Shown: positions 15,418 to 24,924, counted from the stretch's first letter. The stretch: 64,000 nucleotides of DNA from CAZHJK01 sp964533275 (GCA_964533275.1 CAZHJK010000009.1:1-64000), one strand, 5' to 3'. Notes: generated by a model from the letters alone, not told the origin. Numbers and translations: made by a program.

Positions 15418-17352
15418 TTAAATCTCTCTTGCTACTTCTGCTGCTTCTTCAATGGCGTTAATAGCTCTTCTTGCCTTTAAAGCATCTCCAATAACATAAT
15501 AAGGAGTGTTATTTTCTTCGCTGTAATTTATTATTTCATCATAATCCATAGATTTAGAACCAACAGCTACTACAACATAGTCACAATCTAACTTATGGTT
15601 TTCTCCGTCTTTTTCAACAATAATGGAATCTTCCTTTATTTCAAGACATTTTGTGTTTACCATTGTTTGAATTCCTGTAATATACAAATTTTCCATTACA
15701 CAAATCTTTCTAAATATTCCAAGATCTTTCCCTACCTCATCTAACATTTCTATAACCGTTATTTGGTTCCCCTTATCTTTCTCAGCAATATATTCTGCTA
15801 CCTCTAAACCAACTAATCCTCCACCGATAACTATTACTTTTCCTTTGGGTATTACATTCCCTTCAAGAACATCAAAGGAATTGGTGACATGATTAAGATT
15901 TACTCCAGGAATATCTAGTCTGATAGGTTCTGCTCCTGTCGCCACAATAATCTCATCAGGTGAAACATCTTGTAAAATCTCTAATGTTATTTTGGTATTT
16001 AATCGAATATCAATTCCCATTTTCTGTGCTTGTCTACCTCTTGAAATAGCTGCTTTTCTCATTTCTTCTTTTCTAGGTGCAAGTCCCGCTAATAGGAATT
16101 GTCCACCTAATTGATCGGATTCTTCAAAAATGATTGGATCGTGTCCTCTTTGTTTTAATGTAATAGCTGCTTCTAAACCAGCCATACCTCCACCAGCAAC
16201 TAGAACCTTCTTGGGATCATCTGTCTTTGCAAGGGCATACTCTTTTTCTCTTCCTACAGAAGGATTTCTCAGACAGCTTAAACTTAAGTTACCCATAAAT
16301 CGATCAACACAGCCTTGATTACATGCTATACAGCGAATAATACTATCTTCATCACCAGCGTAGACTTTCTTACAAAATTCTGGGTCAGCTATTTGTCCTC
16401 TTCCTATTACAACCATATCTACCTTGTTTTTAGCAATAATATCCTCTGCCTGCTCAGGAGAATTAATTCTTCCTACTCCTATGGTAATCATTCCCGTTTC
16501 TTTCTTAATTCTTGCAGCATTATCTATATTAAAGCCCCTTGGAAGATCAATGGATGGTACTTCAAATTTTATTCCAGCACTATGAGCATTTCCTCTGGAT
16601 ACATCTAAAACATCTACTCCTGCTTTTTGTGCCATTTTACAGAATTCAATAGTATCTTCTATGGTTAAACCATTCTCCAAATAATCATCTTGTGCAACAA
16701 TACGCATTAATATTGGCATATCATCGGGTATATTTTTACGTATGGCCTCAATACACTCAAGGGAATATCTAGCGCGATTTTCTAAAGTACCACCATACTC
16801 ATCGTTTCTTTTGTTAATTCCAGCACTTAAAAAGGAGTGAGGGGAATATCCATGGGCAGCATGGAATTCTACACAGTCAAAACCTGCTTTTACAGCCCGC
16901 TTAGCAGCTTCTCCATAAGCCTCTACTACATCATGAATTGTTTCCACACTTGCAGCAGGATATACTGTATTTCCAACCTTTGTTTCAACAGGTACAATAC
17001 ACATTACCTCTGGATCTCCTGAAACAGCAGCAATTCCTCCCTGCCATAATTGAACACAAGCTTTTCCTCCTGCTTCATGGATGACATCTGTAAATTTCTT
17101 TAGACCTGGTAAGCACTCATCATCACATATTCTCATAAGAAAGTCTCTAGGAGCTGAAGGAGCATGAACCGCCGCAGCTTCTGTTATATTTAAACCATTT
17201 CCCCCTAATGTTCTTGCAACATGATAATCAATGAAACTGTCGGTAACATGTCCGTTTTTAAGAAATCCAGACCCCATTGCTGGGAAAACAACCCTATTTC
17301 TTAATTCTAAACCTCTAATTTTAATTGGACCAAGTAGATTTTTATATTTCAA
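15418..17352 (-). CDS. NADH:flavin oxidoreductase/2-enoate reductase family enzyme (OYE + Fe-S + FAD domains)
   Basis: A 644-residue enzyme of the family that includes 2,4-dienoyl-CoA reductase, clostridial 2-enoate reductase and BaiCD/BaiH. Residues 1-330 form the FMN TIM barrel (LELRNRVVFPAMGSG; GFDCVEFHAAHGY). Cysteines in CIACNQGCVDRFMG ... LSCLRNP hold a [4Fe-4S] cluster. The C-terminal half binds FAD (VLVAGGGMAGLEAA) and NAD(P)H (VIVIGGGLVGLEVAE). The start is TTG at 17352 with AGGAGG eight bases upstream; the longer frame would overlap the previous gene. Probable role: reduction of an alpha,beta-unsaturated acid or CoA ester in fermentation. The substrate cannot be read. Confidence 0.9.
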   Translation of the reverse strand: MKYKNLLGPIKIRGLELRNRVVFPAMGSGFLKNGHVTDSFIDYHVARTLGGNGLNITEAAAVHAPSAPRDFLMRICDDECLPGLKKFTDVIHEAGGKACVQLWQGGIAAVSGDPEVMCIVPVETKVGNTVYPAASVETIHDVVEAYGEAAKRAVKAGFDCVEFHAAHGYSPHSFLSAGINKRNDEYGGTLENRARYSLECIEAIRKNIPDDMPILMRIVAQDDYLENGLTIEDTIEFCKMAQKAGVDVLDVSRGNAHSAGIKFEVPSIDLPRGFNIDNAARIKKETGMITIGVGRINSPEQAEDIIAKNKVDMVVIGRGQIADPEFCKKVYAGDEDSIIRCIACNQGCVDRFMGNLSLSCLRNPSVGREKEYALAKTDDPKKVLVAGGGMAGLEAAITLKQRGHDPIIFEESDQLGGQFLLAGLAPRKEEMRKAAISRGRQAQKMGIDIRLNTKITLEILQDVSPDEIIVATGAEPIRLDIPGVNLNHVTNSFDVLEGNVIPKGKVIVIGGGLVGLEVAEYIAEKDKGNQITVIEMLDEVGKDLGIFRKICVMENLYITGIQTMVNTKCLEIKEDSIIVEKDGENHKLDCDYVVVAVGSKSMDYDEIINYSEENNTPYYVIGDALKARRAINAIEEAAEVAREI

Positions 17353-17393
17353 AATAAAATCCTCCTTTTTATATTGTAATAGTAGTTTTATTC

Positions 17394-19310
17394 TTAAAGG
17401 GAGAGTATTGTCTGTCGCGCTTCCACAACTGCATCGGCTATTTTTCTTGGCGCTTGGCAATCTCCTATGGCATAGACAGGTAATTTGTTCTGTAGCTCTT
17501 TTACAAGGTTATTTTCAGATTTAAGTCCCATAGCCAATACCACAGTATCACAGGCTATGGTAATTTTCTGTCCATCCTTTTCCACATCTATGCTATTCTC
17601 ATTAATGGCTAATAGCCTTGTTCCAGTATGAACAGAAATATTCTTATCACTATATATCATGCCAGCCAGCATCATTTCATTCATTGCAAAAATAGGCTCT
17701 GGTAGTAGCTTTGGCTGCATTTCAATAAGATTAATTTGCTTGCCCCTTGAGGTCAGATGTAAGGATGTCTCGCAACCTACAAGTCCACCACCTATTACTG
17801 CAAGATTAGTTCCTAAGGTAGATCTGTCCAACATAGCATCTATACCCGTTACCACATTGTCTCCATCAATACCCGGAATACTCTTAGGTACCAGGGGATT
17901 GCTTCCTGTTGCAACAATTACTGCATCTGCACCTGATTCCATAACAGTTTCTGGTGTTGCAGCGGTACTATATTTCACTTTAACACCTAACTTCAGTAGC
18001 TGTGTACGGTAATAGTCAATAAGATGGTTTATCTCCAGCTTAAAGCTTGGACGACCTGCTGATATTAACATGCCTCCAAGACGGGTTGATTTTTCCCATA
18101 ATTCCACATTATGGCCAACCTTTGCTGCATCAATAGCTGCCGACATACCACCTGGACCTCCTCCAATCACCAGTATTTTCTTTGCTGTCTTTGCAGGTTT
18201 CAGCTCTAACTCTGATTCTCGTCCTACGGCAGGGTTTACAGTGCAGGAAATGTGTTCGCCTGCAGACACGCGACCTATACAATTCTCGTTACATCCGATA
18301 CAGGGAGTTAAATCATCAGGACGACCTTCCTTTAGCTTAGCAGGTAGATATGGGTCAGCGAGTAATCCACGACCAATTACTAGAAAGTCCAATTTACCTT
18401 GTTCAAGGGCAGTTTCAGCTTTTTGAACATCTCCTAATTTCCCATTAGCTGCAACAGGTATGGAAACAGCCCTTTTAATTGCTTCAGAAGCTCTAAGTTG
18501 ATATACCTGTTCCTGTTGATATATGGGAGGCATCGCTATATACCAACGCATGCCATGGCTTCCCGCATCCACATGTAAAAGATGTACACCTGCTTCCTCA
18601 AGGATTTTAGATAGCTCTACACCCTCTTCTATGGTACGATAGCCTTCCACATCCATATAATGAGCAGGACAATATTTAACAATTAGTGGATATTCCTCTC
18701 CACATTCCTCTTTAACAATTTTTATTAGCTCTAGTAAGAAACGTGCTCTGCCCTTTACATCTCCACCGTACTCATCTGTACGTTTATTCCAAACAGCACT
18801 TAAAAACTGATCGGTAAGATATCCACCATAGGCATGTATTTGAATGGCATCAACACCAGATTTTTTAACCCTCTTTACTGTTCCACGGAAACCATCTTGT
18901 ATCGCCTTGATTTCTTCCTTTGTAAGTTCATGACATATGATACTTGGATTGTAAATAGAAGGTACGGCTGAAGCCGATACAGGAACATCATAGTTCTTAG
19001 AATCCATGGATATTGCTCCATAGCCAGGCACTATTTGAGTACATACCTTCGCCCCATTGGCATGTATGTCATCCACAATTTTTAAGAAGTCATCAAAGGT
19101 TTCTTCATTCAAAATTGCACTTTGCCCACGTAATTCTACTGCCTCGGTAGCAAAAATGGGTATGATAATTAGTCCAGTCCCACCCTTTGCACGCTCAACA
19201 AAATAATCATGTCCTTCTGGGGTAAAATCCTGATTATAACCCATAGGGGCAAACATTACCCTGTTTCTTAGTTCCAAATTCGAGATTTTTCCAGGTTGTA
19301 AAATCTTCAA
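17394..19310 (-). CDS. Second OYE-family 2-enoate reductase-like enzyme
   Basis: A 638-residue paralogue of the downstream gene with the same domains: FMN barrel (LELRNRVMFAPMGYN; GVDAIQIHAYGGYL), [4Fe-4S] cysteines in CIGCNENCIGRVSAG, FAD motif ILVIGGGPGGMSAA and a second nucleotide motif LAVIGGGLVGCETS. The preferred start is TTG at 19310, with AAGGAG eight bases upstream, the same layout as the second gene; GTG at 19319 lies inside that site. The 41 bp gap to the next gene implies one operon, probably controlled by the divergent PucR-type regulator. Two diverged copies may act on different unsaturated substrates or as partners. Confidence 0.9.
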   Translation of the reverse strand: MKILQPGKISNLELRNRVMFAPMGYNQDFTPEGHDYFVERAKGGTGLIIIPIFATEAVELRGQSAILNEETFDDFLKIVDDIHANGAKVCTQIVPGYGAISMDSKNYDVPVSASAVPSIYNPSIICHELTKEEIKAIQDGFRGTVKRVKKSGVDAIQIHAYGGYLTDQFLSAVWNKRTDEYGGDVKGRARFLLELIKIVKEECGEEYPLIVKYCPAHYMDVEGYRTIEEGVELSKILEEAGVHLLHVDAGSHGMRWYIAMPPIYQQEQVYQLRASEAIKRAVSIPVAANGKLGDVQKAETALEQGKLDFLVIGRGLLADPYLPAKLKEGRPDDLTPCIGCNENCIGRVSAGEHISCTVNPAVGRESELELKPAKTAKKILVIGGGPGGMSAAIDAAKVGHNVELWEKSTRLGGMLISAGRPSFKLEINHLIDYYRTQLLKLGVKVKYSTAATPETVMESGADAVIVATGSNPLVPKSIPGIDGDNVVTGIDAMLDRSTLGTNLAVIGGGLVGCETSLHLTSRGKQINLIEMQPKLLPEPIFAMNEMMLAGMIYSDKNISVHTGTRLLAINENSIDVEKDGQKITIACDTVVLAMGLKSENNLVKELQNKLPVYAIGDCQAPRKIADAVVEARQTILSL

Positions 19311-19373
19311 GAATACCACTCCTTAATTATTATTTTTGATTCCTTGAGGTATGTTGGTTCTTAAACATAGATA

Positions 19374-19388
19374 TTAACACTATGTTAA
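19374..19388. promoter_or_regulatory. 15 bp palindrome between the OYE operon and its divergent regulator
   Basis: TTAACA-CTA-TGTTAA is a perfect inverted repeat in the 190 bp divergent region. It is a candidate binding site for the PucR-type regulator at 19504; AT-richness makes chance occurrence possible. Confidence 0.4.
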
Positions 19389-19503
19389 TTAATAATTTAA
19401 CAATATTGTAACATGGCTAGATACCGTTATCATTGTATAAAACAACAATTATTTCTGGACATTCTTGTGCATTTTGTACTATACTATATTGGAGGTGAGA
19501 ATA

Positions 19504-21042
19504 ATGGATCTTAAGTTTGATGTAATATTATCAAAGTTGTCAGGGTATAAAATCGATATTCTTTTAAACCATGATATCGATATATCTTATAAAGAAGTGA
19601 GATTTATATATCATAAAGAAATGAATATAGACGAGAATATTCTTTATATTGCAAAGGCGTCCATGATACAGGATAAAATACCCGAATACAAAAACATCGG
19701 ATTATTAATTATAAATGATCGTGATTTAGACACTTCACTGCTCCATGTAGATGCAGCTATATTCCCTATTGAAACCGATATATTTAAACTGTTCAATGAT
19801 ATTCAAAACATATTTAGCTTAAATAGAAAACTTACCGATAGCTCCGCAGAACTCTTAAACTCCTTAATAGAAGGGAAAGGATTAAAGTATATTGTACAGG
19901 TTGGCTCAGAAATATTAGGTAACCCAGTATTTTTAATTGATGCATCCTCTAAATTTATTGCCTCTTCGACTAATACAAATGTAGATGATACTATTTGGGA
20001 TGAACTTAACAATCTTGGATATGGGTCACAGGAATATTTTTCACCATATATTCGAGAAGGAGTTATGGAAAGAATAGCCGAAAATAGTCTACCTGTTATT
20101 ATAGATTCAATTTTTTCGAAAAACCTTAGAAGGATAGTGGGGAAAATAGTAATAAATAATAAAATTATTGGGTATATTGGTGTTTTGGAAAATAACAGAA
20201 AATTTAAGGATGAGGAGGATATTAATATTACCGGTTTGCTTTGTGATGTTATATCCTCAGAAATGCAAAAAAATAAAATGTACGAGAATCGTACAGGAGT
20301 AATCCATGAATACTTAATCGCAGATCTTCTTGATGAAAGGATTGGAAATTATAAGATAGCGGAGGAGAGGTCTGAATCCCTCTTTAATGCGACTTACAAT
20401 AATTTTATAGTAGCAGCAGTAAGTATGCCTGAAAGTAGTGCAAACTCCCATTTTGTTGAACATTTAAGATGGACCTTTGAGAGTCTTCTCCTCTCATGTA
20501 AATCTGTTTATTATGATGAACACATAGTCATCATATTAAATATTAAGAACGATAATCAATTGGAAAATATAAAAGAAAAGCTTGTTAATATTCTAAAGGA
20601 CAACAACCTAGTGATAGGTCTCAGTCTTGTTTTTCACAATCTAATGGATATAAAAAAATATTATATCCAATCTAAAACTGCATTAAAATTAGGTAAGTTA
20701 CTAAAAAGAGAGGATTTTATATTTGAGTATGATGGTCTTTATATCTATGATCTGCTTATACTTAGGGATAATAATTCAAAAATACAGGAATTCTGCCATC
20801 CAAGCATCTATAAGATATTAGAATATGATAAGAAAAATAATACTGATTATTATAACACTTTATACCAGTACCTTTTGAATGGTGGGAACATGACCTTAAC
20901 TACTAAAAAACTATTTATCCACAGAAATACAATGGTCCATAGAATAAATAAAATATCCGAGATAACTGGTTTGAACTTAAATGATGGTAACAATCGTTTT
21001 AAACTTTTTTTGACCTATAAAATAATGGAGCTGCCAATGTAG
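19504..21042 (+). CDS. PucR/CdaR-family transcriptional regulator
   Basis: A 512-residue regulator. The middle (about 120-260) looks like a GAF-type sensor (NPVFLIDASSKFIASSTN), then a GGDEF-like CdaR region, and the C-terminal PucR helix-turn-helix is seen in YLLNGGNMTLTTKKLFIHRN and TMVHRINKISEITGLNL. The start at 19504 follows a GGAGGTGAG site; an earlier in-frame ATG at 19465 has none. It is divergent from the two enoate reductase-like genes and is likely their activator or repressor in response to a substrate. A short AGCTGCC/GGCAGCT stem overlaps the stop. Confidence 0.88.
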   Translation: MDLKFDVILSKLSGYKIDILLNHDIDISYKEVRFIYHKEMNIDENILYIAKASMIQDKIPEYKNIGLLIINDRDLDTSLLHVDAAIFPIETDIFKLFNDIQNIFSLNRKLTDSSAELLNSLIEGKGLKYIVQVGSEILGNPVFLIDASSKFIASSTNTNVDDTIWDELNNLGYGSQEYFSPYIREGVMERIAENSLPVIIDSIFSKNLRRIVGKIVINNKIIGYIGVLENNRKFKDEEDINITGLLCDVISSEMQKNKMYENRTGVIHEYLIADLLDERIGNYKIAEERSESLFNATYNNFIVAAVSMPESSANSHFVEHLRWTFESLLLSCKSVYYDEHIVIILNIKNDNQLENIKEKLVNILKDNNLVIGLSLVFHNLMDIKKYYIQSKTALKLGKLLKREDFIFEYDGLYIYDLLILRDNNSKIQEFCHPSIYKILEYDKKNNTDYYNTLYQYLLNGGNMTLTTKKLFIHRNTMVHRINKISEITGLNLNDGNNRFKLFLTYKIMELPM

Positions 21043-21094
21043 GGCAGCTATTATTATATAGAAAGCTCATGTTTATATTAATGACTTTCGCTTA

Positions 21095-23197
21095 TTATTC
21101 TTCCCATTCTGTAAAATCTATAGTAATAGGTGCTTTACCATCGAAGGGTGGTGCTGAGGTAACTACTGATTTTAACTCTCCAGGATCTAATTCGTAGTTC
21201 TTATTTGTATCAATATACATTATGTACTCATAGTTTCCGCCGACTAACATATTCATTCCACTACTAAATTGATATCTAGTTATTCCTTCATTAATTAGAA
21301 TATTCTCCGCGCCTGTCTGATTCCCTGTCATAAGAGTCTCATTCGTTATCAAAAGCATTACATTATAGGTTCCTGTTAAACCAGTATTTTCAATTACCCC
21401 TTCAACTAAGATTGGAGCAGCCACTATTTTACTTTCCAGATTTTGTTGTTCATTGGACATATCATTATTTTGTTGCTCATTTTTTATATCATTATTTTGT
21501 TGCTCATTTTTTATATCATTAATGTTTATATCCTTTGATGTACTACTAAATAATGAAATTAAAATTATAGTTACGATAATACCTAAACAGGATATAGTTA
21601 TTGGTCTAAGGTTTTTCTTAAAACTTTTCATTATATTATTGAAAGTTTCTTTTATTCGAATGGATTTTAAAACCACCCCATTTTCTTCCATGATTTGGTC
21701 ATATTTTCGCATTTTCTTGTATTGTAATAGCAGTATTAATAACAAAATGACTATTAGAATCCAACTTATATTATTTAGTAGATAAGACAAAATAGTACTG
21801 CTAGATTGTACTCCCAACACTTCTATATTACAAAAAGCAAGTTTACCACTATCTATGGTACTAACTATAATGGTTGCATGACCTTTATCTAGGGCTGTGA
21901 CATTACCTTTATCATCAACAGTAGCAATAGTAGGATCGGTCGATTTCCATGTTATACTTTTCACTGATGCATTATCTGGGATTATCCTATGGTCTAATTG
22001 GTAAGATTGATTGATATTAAGCTCTAAACTGGATTGTTCAAGTGAGATATCCTCAACTCGTATTGAACCTATTATACCGCTGTCCTTCAAATTGTGCTCT
22101 TCATTTAATTTATTTGTATAGTCCACCATCAGCTTTTTTATATAATCTTCAAAGTCTAACTCTGATTTATTAAAATCAGTAATGCTATTATAGATATATT
22201 CAGTCAATATAAAGCCCTCTTGGGTTTCGTTATAATAATAAAAATCGCTCTGACCTGTTGCCCAGCCAGATATAGCCCTAACAAATGATTCATCTATAAC
22301 TTGATTCCAACTACCATATCCATCTGCTTTAGGCTCCCCATATGCTCTAAAAAGTGCGTAGATCAATTCTTCTGCTTCTTTTGAATTATCTATAATAGGT
22401 GATATAAATACATGTGAAAATTCATGGGCTATATTAATTAAATTTGGCTCCCCAGAAGGCTCTGGTCCTACCATAAGAATTACAGAACTATTTTCTGCCC
22501 ATCTACCATTAGGATCTATCATATAGCCCTTCCAATTACTTTCTAATAAATTAATAGCTATTCTAAATCCATGAATATCATCCAAATTTAAATTAAAGTG
22601 TTCAGCAATTTTTGTCAAAACAGGGAAAACCTTATCCTGATATTTACTAATCTCTTCATCATAATATGGCTTATATTTATTATATAGGGCATCAATATCA
22701 GCTTCCCTATAGAATTCAGTTAGCAATTCATCTAAGCCAGAAAAGTCCCACATATAATAATCAAAAATACTAACAATTGAAGGTTCAAATTGGAAATTAG
22801 GTGGGCTCCCCACATATCCAGTGATACATGCAAAATCACCTTCTACCATGGTATGTACTGCATCTATATCTGCAAAGTATGTTGAATTGGATAAATTAAG
22901 ATTCATCCCCACCAAATCTGCTCTTACACCTTCTCGAACCGGATGGTATACCATCTTTCCATTATCCTCTTGATTATTATCTCTGTCATATCCCGTATAG
23001 TTCATATAAGAATAGATAGTAAAGACATCAATAGGATTCTCTATAGTTACTTTTTCACGAAGTTTGCCTTCCACATTTGATGCATATATTGAATCACACA
23101 GGAAAACATTGATAAGTAAACATAATATGACTAATATTACCAATTTAATAATAATACTACTTTTTCTTTCTTTTCTACATATCTTCAACATGTTCAC
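21095..23197 (-). CDS. Membrane-anchored HExxH metallopeptidase-like protein with BIG2 domain
   Basis: A ~700-residue protein with a signal or anchor helix at residues 17-38. The exposed N-terminal region includes AHEFSHVF (near 257), a zinc-peptidase HExxH, with a downstream Glu in IDESFVRAISGWATG that could be a third ligand, as in DUF4932-like proteins. A BIG2 Ig-like domain follows (about 395-465, IIPDNASVKSITWKSTDPTI). Two transmembrane helices lie near 473-492 and 535-556, a threefold DIKNEQQNN-type repeat near 565-590, and a C-terminal beta domain after that. GTG 23197 and ATG 23191 are both possible starts. The substrate is unknown. Confidence 0.7.
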   Translation of the reverse strand: MNMLKICRKERKSSIIIKLVILVILCLLINVFLCDSIYASNVEGKLREKVTIENPIDVFTIYSYMNYTGYDRDNNQEDNGKMVYHPVREGVRADLVGMNLNLSNSTYFADIDAVHTMVEGDFACITGYVGSPPNFQFEPSIVSIFDYYMWDFSGLDELLTEFYREADIDALYNKYKPYYDEEISKYQDKVFPVLTKIAEHFNLNLDDIHGFRIAINLLESNWKGYMIDPNGRWAENSSVILMVGPEPSGEPNLINIAHEFSHVFISPIIDNSKEAEELIYALFRAYGEPKADGYGSWNQVIDESFVRAISGWATGQSDFYYYNETQEGFILTEYIYNSITDFNKSELDFEDYIKKLMVDYTNKLNEEHNLKDSGIIGSIRVEDISLEQSSLELNINQSYQLDHRIIPDNASVKSITWKSTDPTIATVDDKGNVTALDKGHATIIVSTIDSGKLAFCNIEVLGVQSSSTILSYLLNNISWILIVILLLILLLQYKKMRKYDQIMEENGVVLKSIRIKETFNNIMKSFKKNLRPITISCLGIIVTIILISLFSSTSKDININDIKNEQQNNDIKNEQQNNDMSNEQQNLESKIVAAPILVEGVIENTGLTGTYNVMLLITNETLMTGNQTGAENILINEGITRYQFSSGMNMLVGGNYEYIMYIDTNKNYELDPGELKSVVTSAPPFDGKAPITIDFTEWEE

Positions 23198-23536
23198 CTT
23201 CTTTCATTTGTACTTATAATTTCCCTATAAATAGGACCATGTTACAAGTTAGTAATAACTTAAAAAGAACATTTTGTAAACTTTAGGTGAATCTGCGCTA
23301 AATAAACCTGATTGTCATAATTTTATTAATACGACAAAAATTAACATAATCCTCCTATATTATTCAAACAATAAAAAAATTTTGAATGCCAGTCACTTTT
23401 AGCATTGATTAATCATTTTTATCTTTCGTTATCTACTCCCAAAAGTCTGTATCCTCTACAGTTAAGATTGTTGCTTCAACAAATTAATGATATTTATTCT
23501 CTTATACTACTTATACCAGTAATTATTCGACAGTTT
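23198..23536. other. Gene-free AT-rich interval
   Basis: No coding frame, RNA or clear promoter is seen. Remains of the integrase whose start survives at 24549 were looked for here but not recognised. Confidence 0.6.
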
Positions 23537-24439
23537 GGGGACGGTTTTGGGGACGGTTCTTTTTTTTTGTTCAATTGTGCCGATACTCTTTAATAATATT
23601 ATGTATTGTTCCAATGGAAACCCCTGTTAAATCAGACATTTGTCTTATTGTCATCCCTGGTATTAATGATAATCTTATTATAAGTTCCTTTGCTAAATTA
23701 GGTCTACTTTTAAGTTCATTTATTCCTGTAATTTCATTTTTGATAAAATATTCCTTTATAATAGTATGACTTAATTCAATCTTCTGGCTTTCCATATCCT
23801 CTTTTAAATCAAGGAAAATTTTTTCTTCCTTTATTTTGTGAAATTCAATAAATGCTTCCATATTATTTCCAAAAAGAGTTTTAATGAAGTTTCTTTGATT
23901 TATATTTATATCGCCCTTTTTTTCTATAGTATATTGATTATAACTGCTCCATTTGTATCCTGAAGGATCATTTACCTTTTTAGCCTTCACAGGATTGTTA
24001 TGAATGTATCTCAATACTTCAAGTAGATATTTTTCATCTTCAATATTTTCACTACGATATCTATCACCAAAAACTGGTCCTGATCTATTATTTTCATTAT
24101 TATAATAAGCTCCATATTTTAAATTCATTACTTTGATTATCTTTGCCATAGATTCTAAATCAGATTTAATTAGTAAATGAATATGGTTGTCCATGATGCA
24201 CCATGCTCCAATTTCAAAGTTTTCCTTCTCTGCTGCATCCTTAATTAGAGTATATATCATCTCTTTATTCGCTGAAGTCTTAAAAATGATCTCCTTATTT
24301 ATCCCTCTAACCATTACATGATAATATCCAGTAGAACTAGTTACTCTTGGTTTTCTTGGCATAAAAACCCTCCACCCCAAATATAATTATAACCTCTATA
24401 CCATATTATACCATATATTGAACAAAAAGAACCGTCCCC
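23537..24439 (-). mobile_element. REP-associated transposase unit with inverted terminal repeats
   Basis: The unit is bounded on the left by GGGGACGGTT (23537) and a second copy running 23549-23574 through a T run to GTTCAA. On the right, 24418-24439 is the inverse of GGGGACGGTTCTTTTTGTTC plus AA. The transposase stop codon lies inside the left repeat. The right repeat also cuts a recombinase reading frame, so the unit appears to be an insertion. Confidence 0.8.
23571..24362 (-). CDS. REP-associated tyrosine transposase (RAYT, Y1_Tnp family)
   Basis: A 263-residue HUH-type transposase related to IS200/IS605 TnpA. It shows YYHVMVRGINKEIIF, the HUH motif in IMDNHIHLLIKS, and the catalytic-tyrosine region YIHNNPVKAKKVNDPSGYKWSSY, which I split here as YIHNNPVKAK and GYKWSSYNQY. 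A C-terminal helix-turn-helix (TIRQMSDLTGVSIGTIHNII) resembles the DnaA/Trp-repressor-like tail of many clostridial RAYTs. The start is ATG 24362, with TGGAGGG upstream. These proteins act on REP repeats with terminal GGGG-type stems; matching repeats flank it and occur at 8582-8624. Confidence 0.9.
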   Translation of the reverse strand: MPRKPRVTSSTGYYHVMVRGINKEIIFKTSANKEMIYTLIKDAAEKENFEIGAWCIMDNHIHLLIKSDLESMAKIIKVMNLKYGAYYNNENNRSGPVFGDRYRSENIEDEKYLLEVLRYIHNNPVKAKKVNDPSGYKWSSYNQYTIEKKGDININQRNFIKTLFGNNMEAFIEFHKIKEEKIFLDLKEDMESQKIELSHTIIKEYFIKNEITGINELKSRPNLAKELIIRLSLIPGMTIRQMSDLTGVSIGTIHNIIKEYRHN

Positions 24440-24549
24440 TAATAAAGTCTGTGGGATAAATTCTTAACTTGACAAAACCTATAAAATTCCTTAAATCCTT
24501 CTTCAATAGTTTTATCAACAATATTCTTTTGCATAATAATTCTTTTCAT
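24439..24549 (-). pseudogene. N-terminal fragment of a tyrosine recombinase/integrase, cut by the RAYT repeat
   Basis: The 36 codons from ATG 24549 (AGGAG eight bases upstream) read like the SAM-like N-terminal domain of phage-type tyrosine recombinases (TIEEGFKEFYRFCQVKNLS). The frame ends in a stop formed exactly where the right REP repeat begins. The catalytic R-H-R-Y region is missing. The fragment lies about 160 bp from tRNA-Ala, a common integration target. Confidence 0.6.
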
Positions 24550-24610
24550 TTGCATCACTCCTAAAATTGTATTTTTAAGATAGATACAAGCCATTTTCAG
24601 AAAATAAAAT

Positions 24611-24654
24611 AGACCATTTGACTCATTAAAAAACTTCAAAAAGTCAAGTGGTCT
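24611..24654 (-). terminator. Hairpin downstream of tRNA-Ala
   Basis: AGACCATTTGACT pairs with AGTCAAGTGGTCT (one G-U) and is followed on the minus strand by a T-rich stretch, fitting termination of the tRNA transcript. Confidence 0.6.
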
Positions 24655-24708
24655 GAATTTATTTATTATGTTTTGCTAAAGTGTTGAAACCCTTGGTACA
24701 TAAGAGTT

Positions 24709-24784
24709 TGGTGGAGATAAGGGGATTCGAACCCCTGACCTCTTGACTGCCAGTCAAGCGCGCTCCCAGCTGCGCCATACCCCC
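24709..24784 (-). tRNA. tRNA-Ala, anticodon GGC
   Basis: A 76-nt cloverleaf. Acceptor GGGGGTA pairs with TATCTCC and includes the G3-U70 pair that is the alanine identity element. The anticodon arm is CTTGA-CTGGCAG-TCAAG, so the anticodon is GGC. The T arm is AGGGG-TTCGAAT-CCCCT, and the 3' ACCA is encoded. It stands alone rather than in a tRNA cluster. Confidence 0.97.
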
Positions 24785-24870
24785 ATAATTTATGATGTTA
24801 TGACAAAATTAATTATACTATGGATTATGGGATAAATCAATATACTTTTAAAGGTAAATATCAAACTTAA

Positions 24871-24917
24871 GCTACACCAACAATAGTTAGATATTTGCAT
24901 CTAGCTATTGTTGTAGC
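24871..24917 (-). terminator. Hairpin terminator of the pst-phoU operon
   Basis: A long, slightly bulged stem (GCTAC..AACAATAG with CTATTGTT..GTAGC) lies immediately after the phoU stop. The T tract is weak on the minus strand. Confidence 0.6.
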
Positions 24918-24924
24918 ATTTTAA

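Noticed and set aside
17353..17460. N-terminal extension of the downstream OYE enzyme
   Set aside because: It would overlap the upstream gene by 67 bp, has no RBS, and does not resemble the family, which begins at the TTG at 17352.
24440..24784. Possible attachment site and intact integron or prophage at tRNA-Ala
   Set aside because: Only a 36-codon integrase fragment is present; no direct repeat of the tRNA end and no phage genes are seen.
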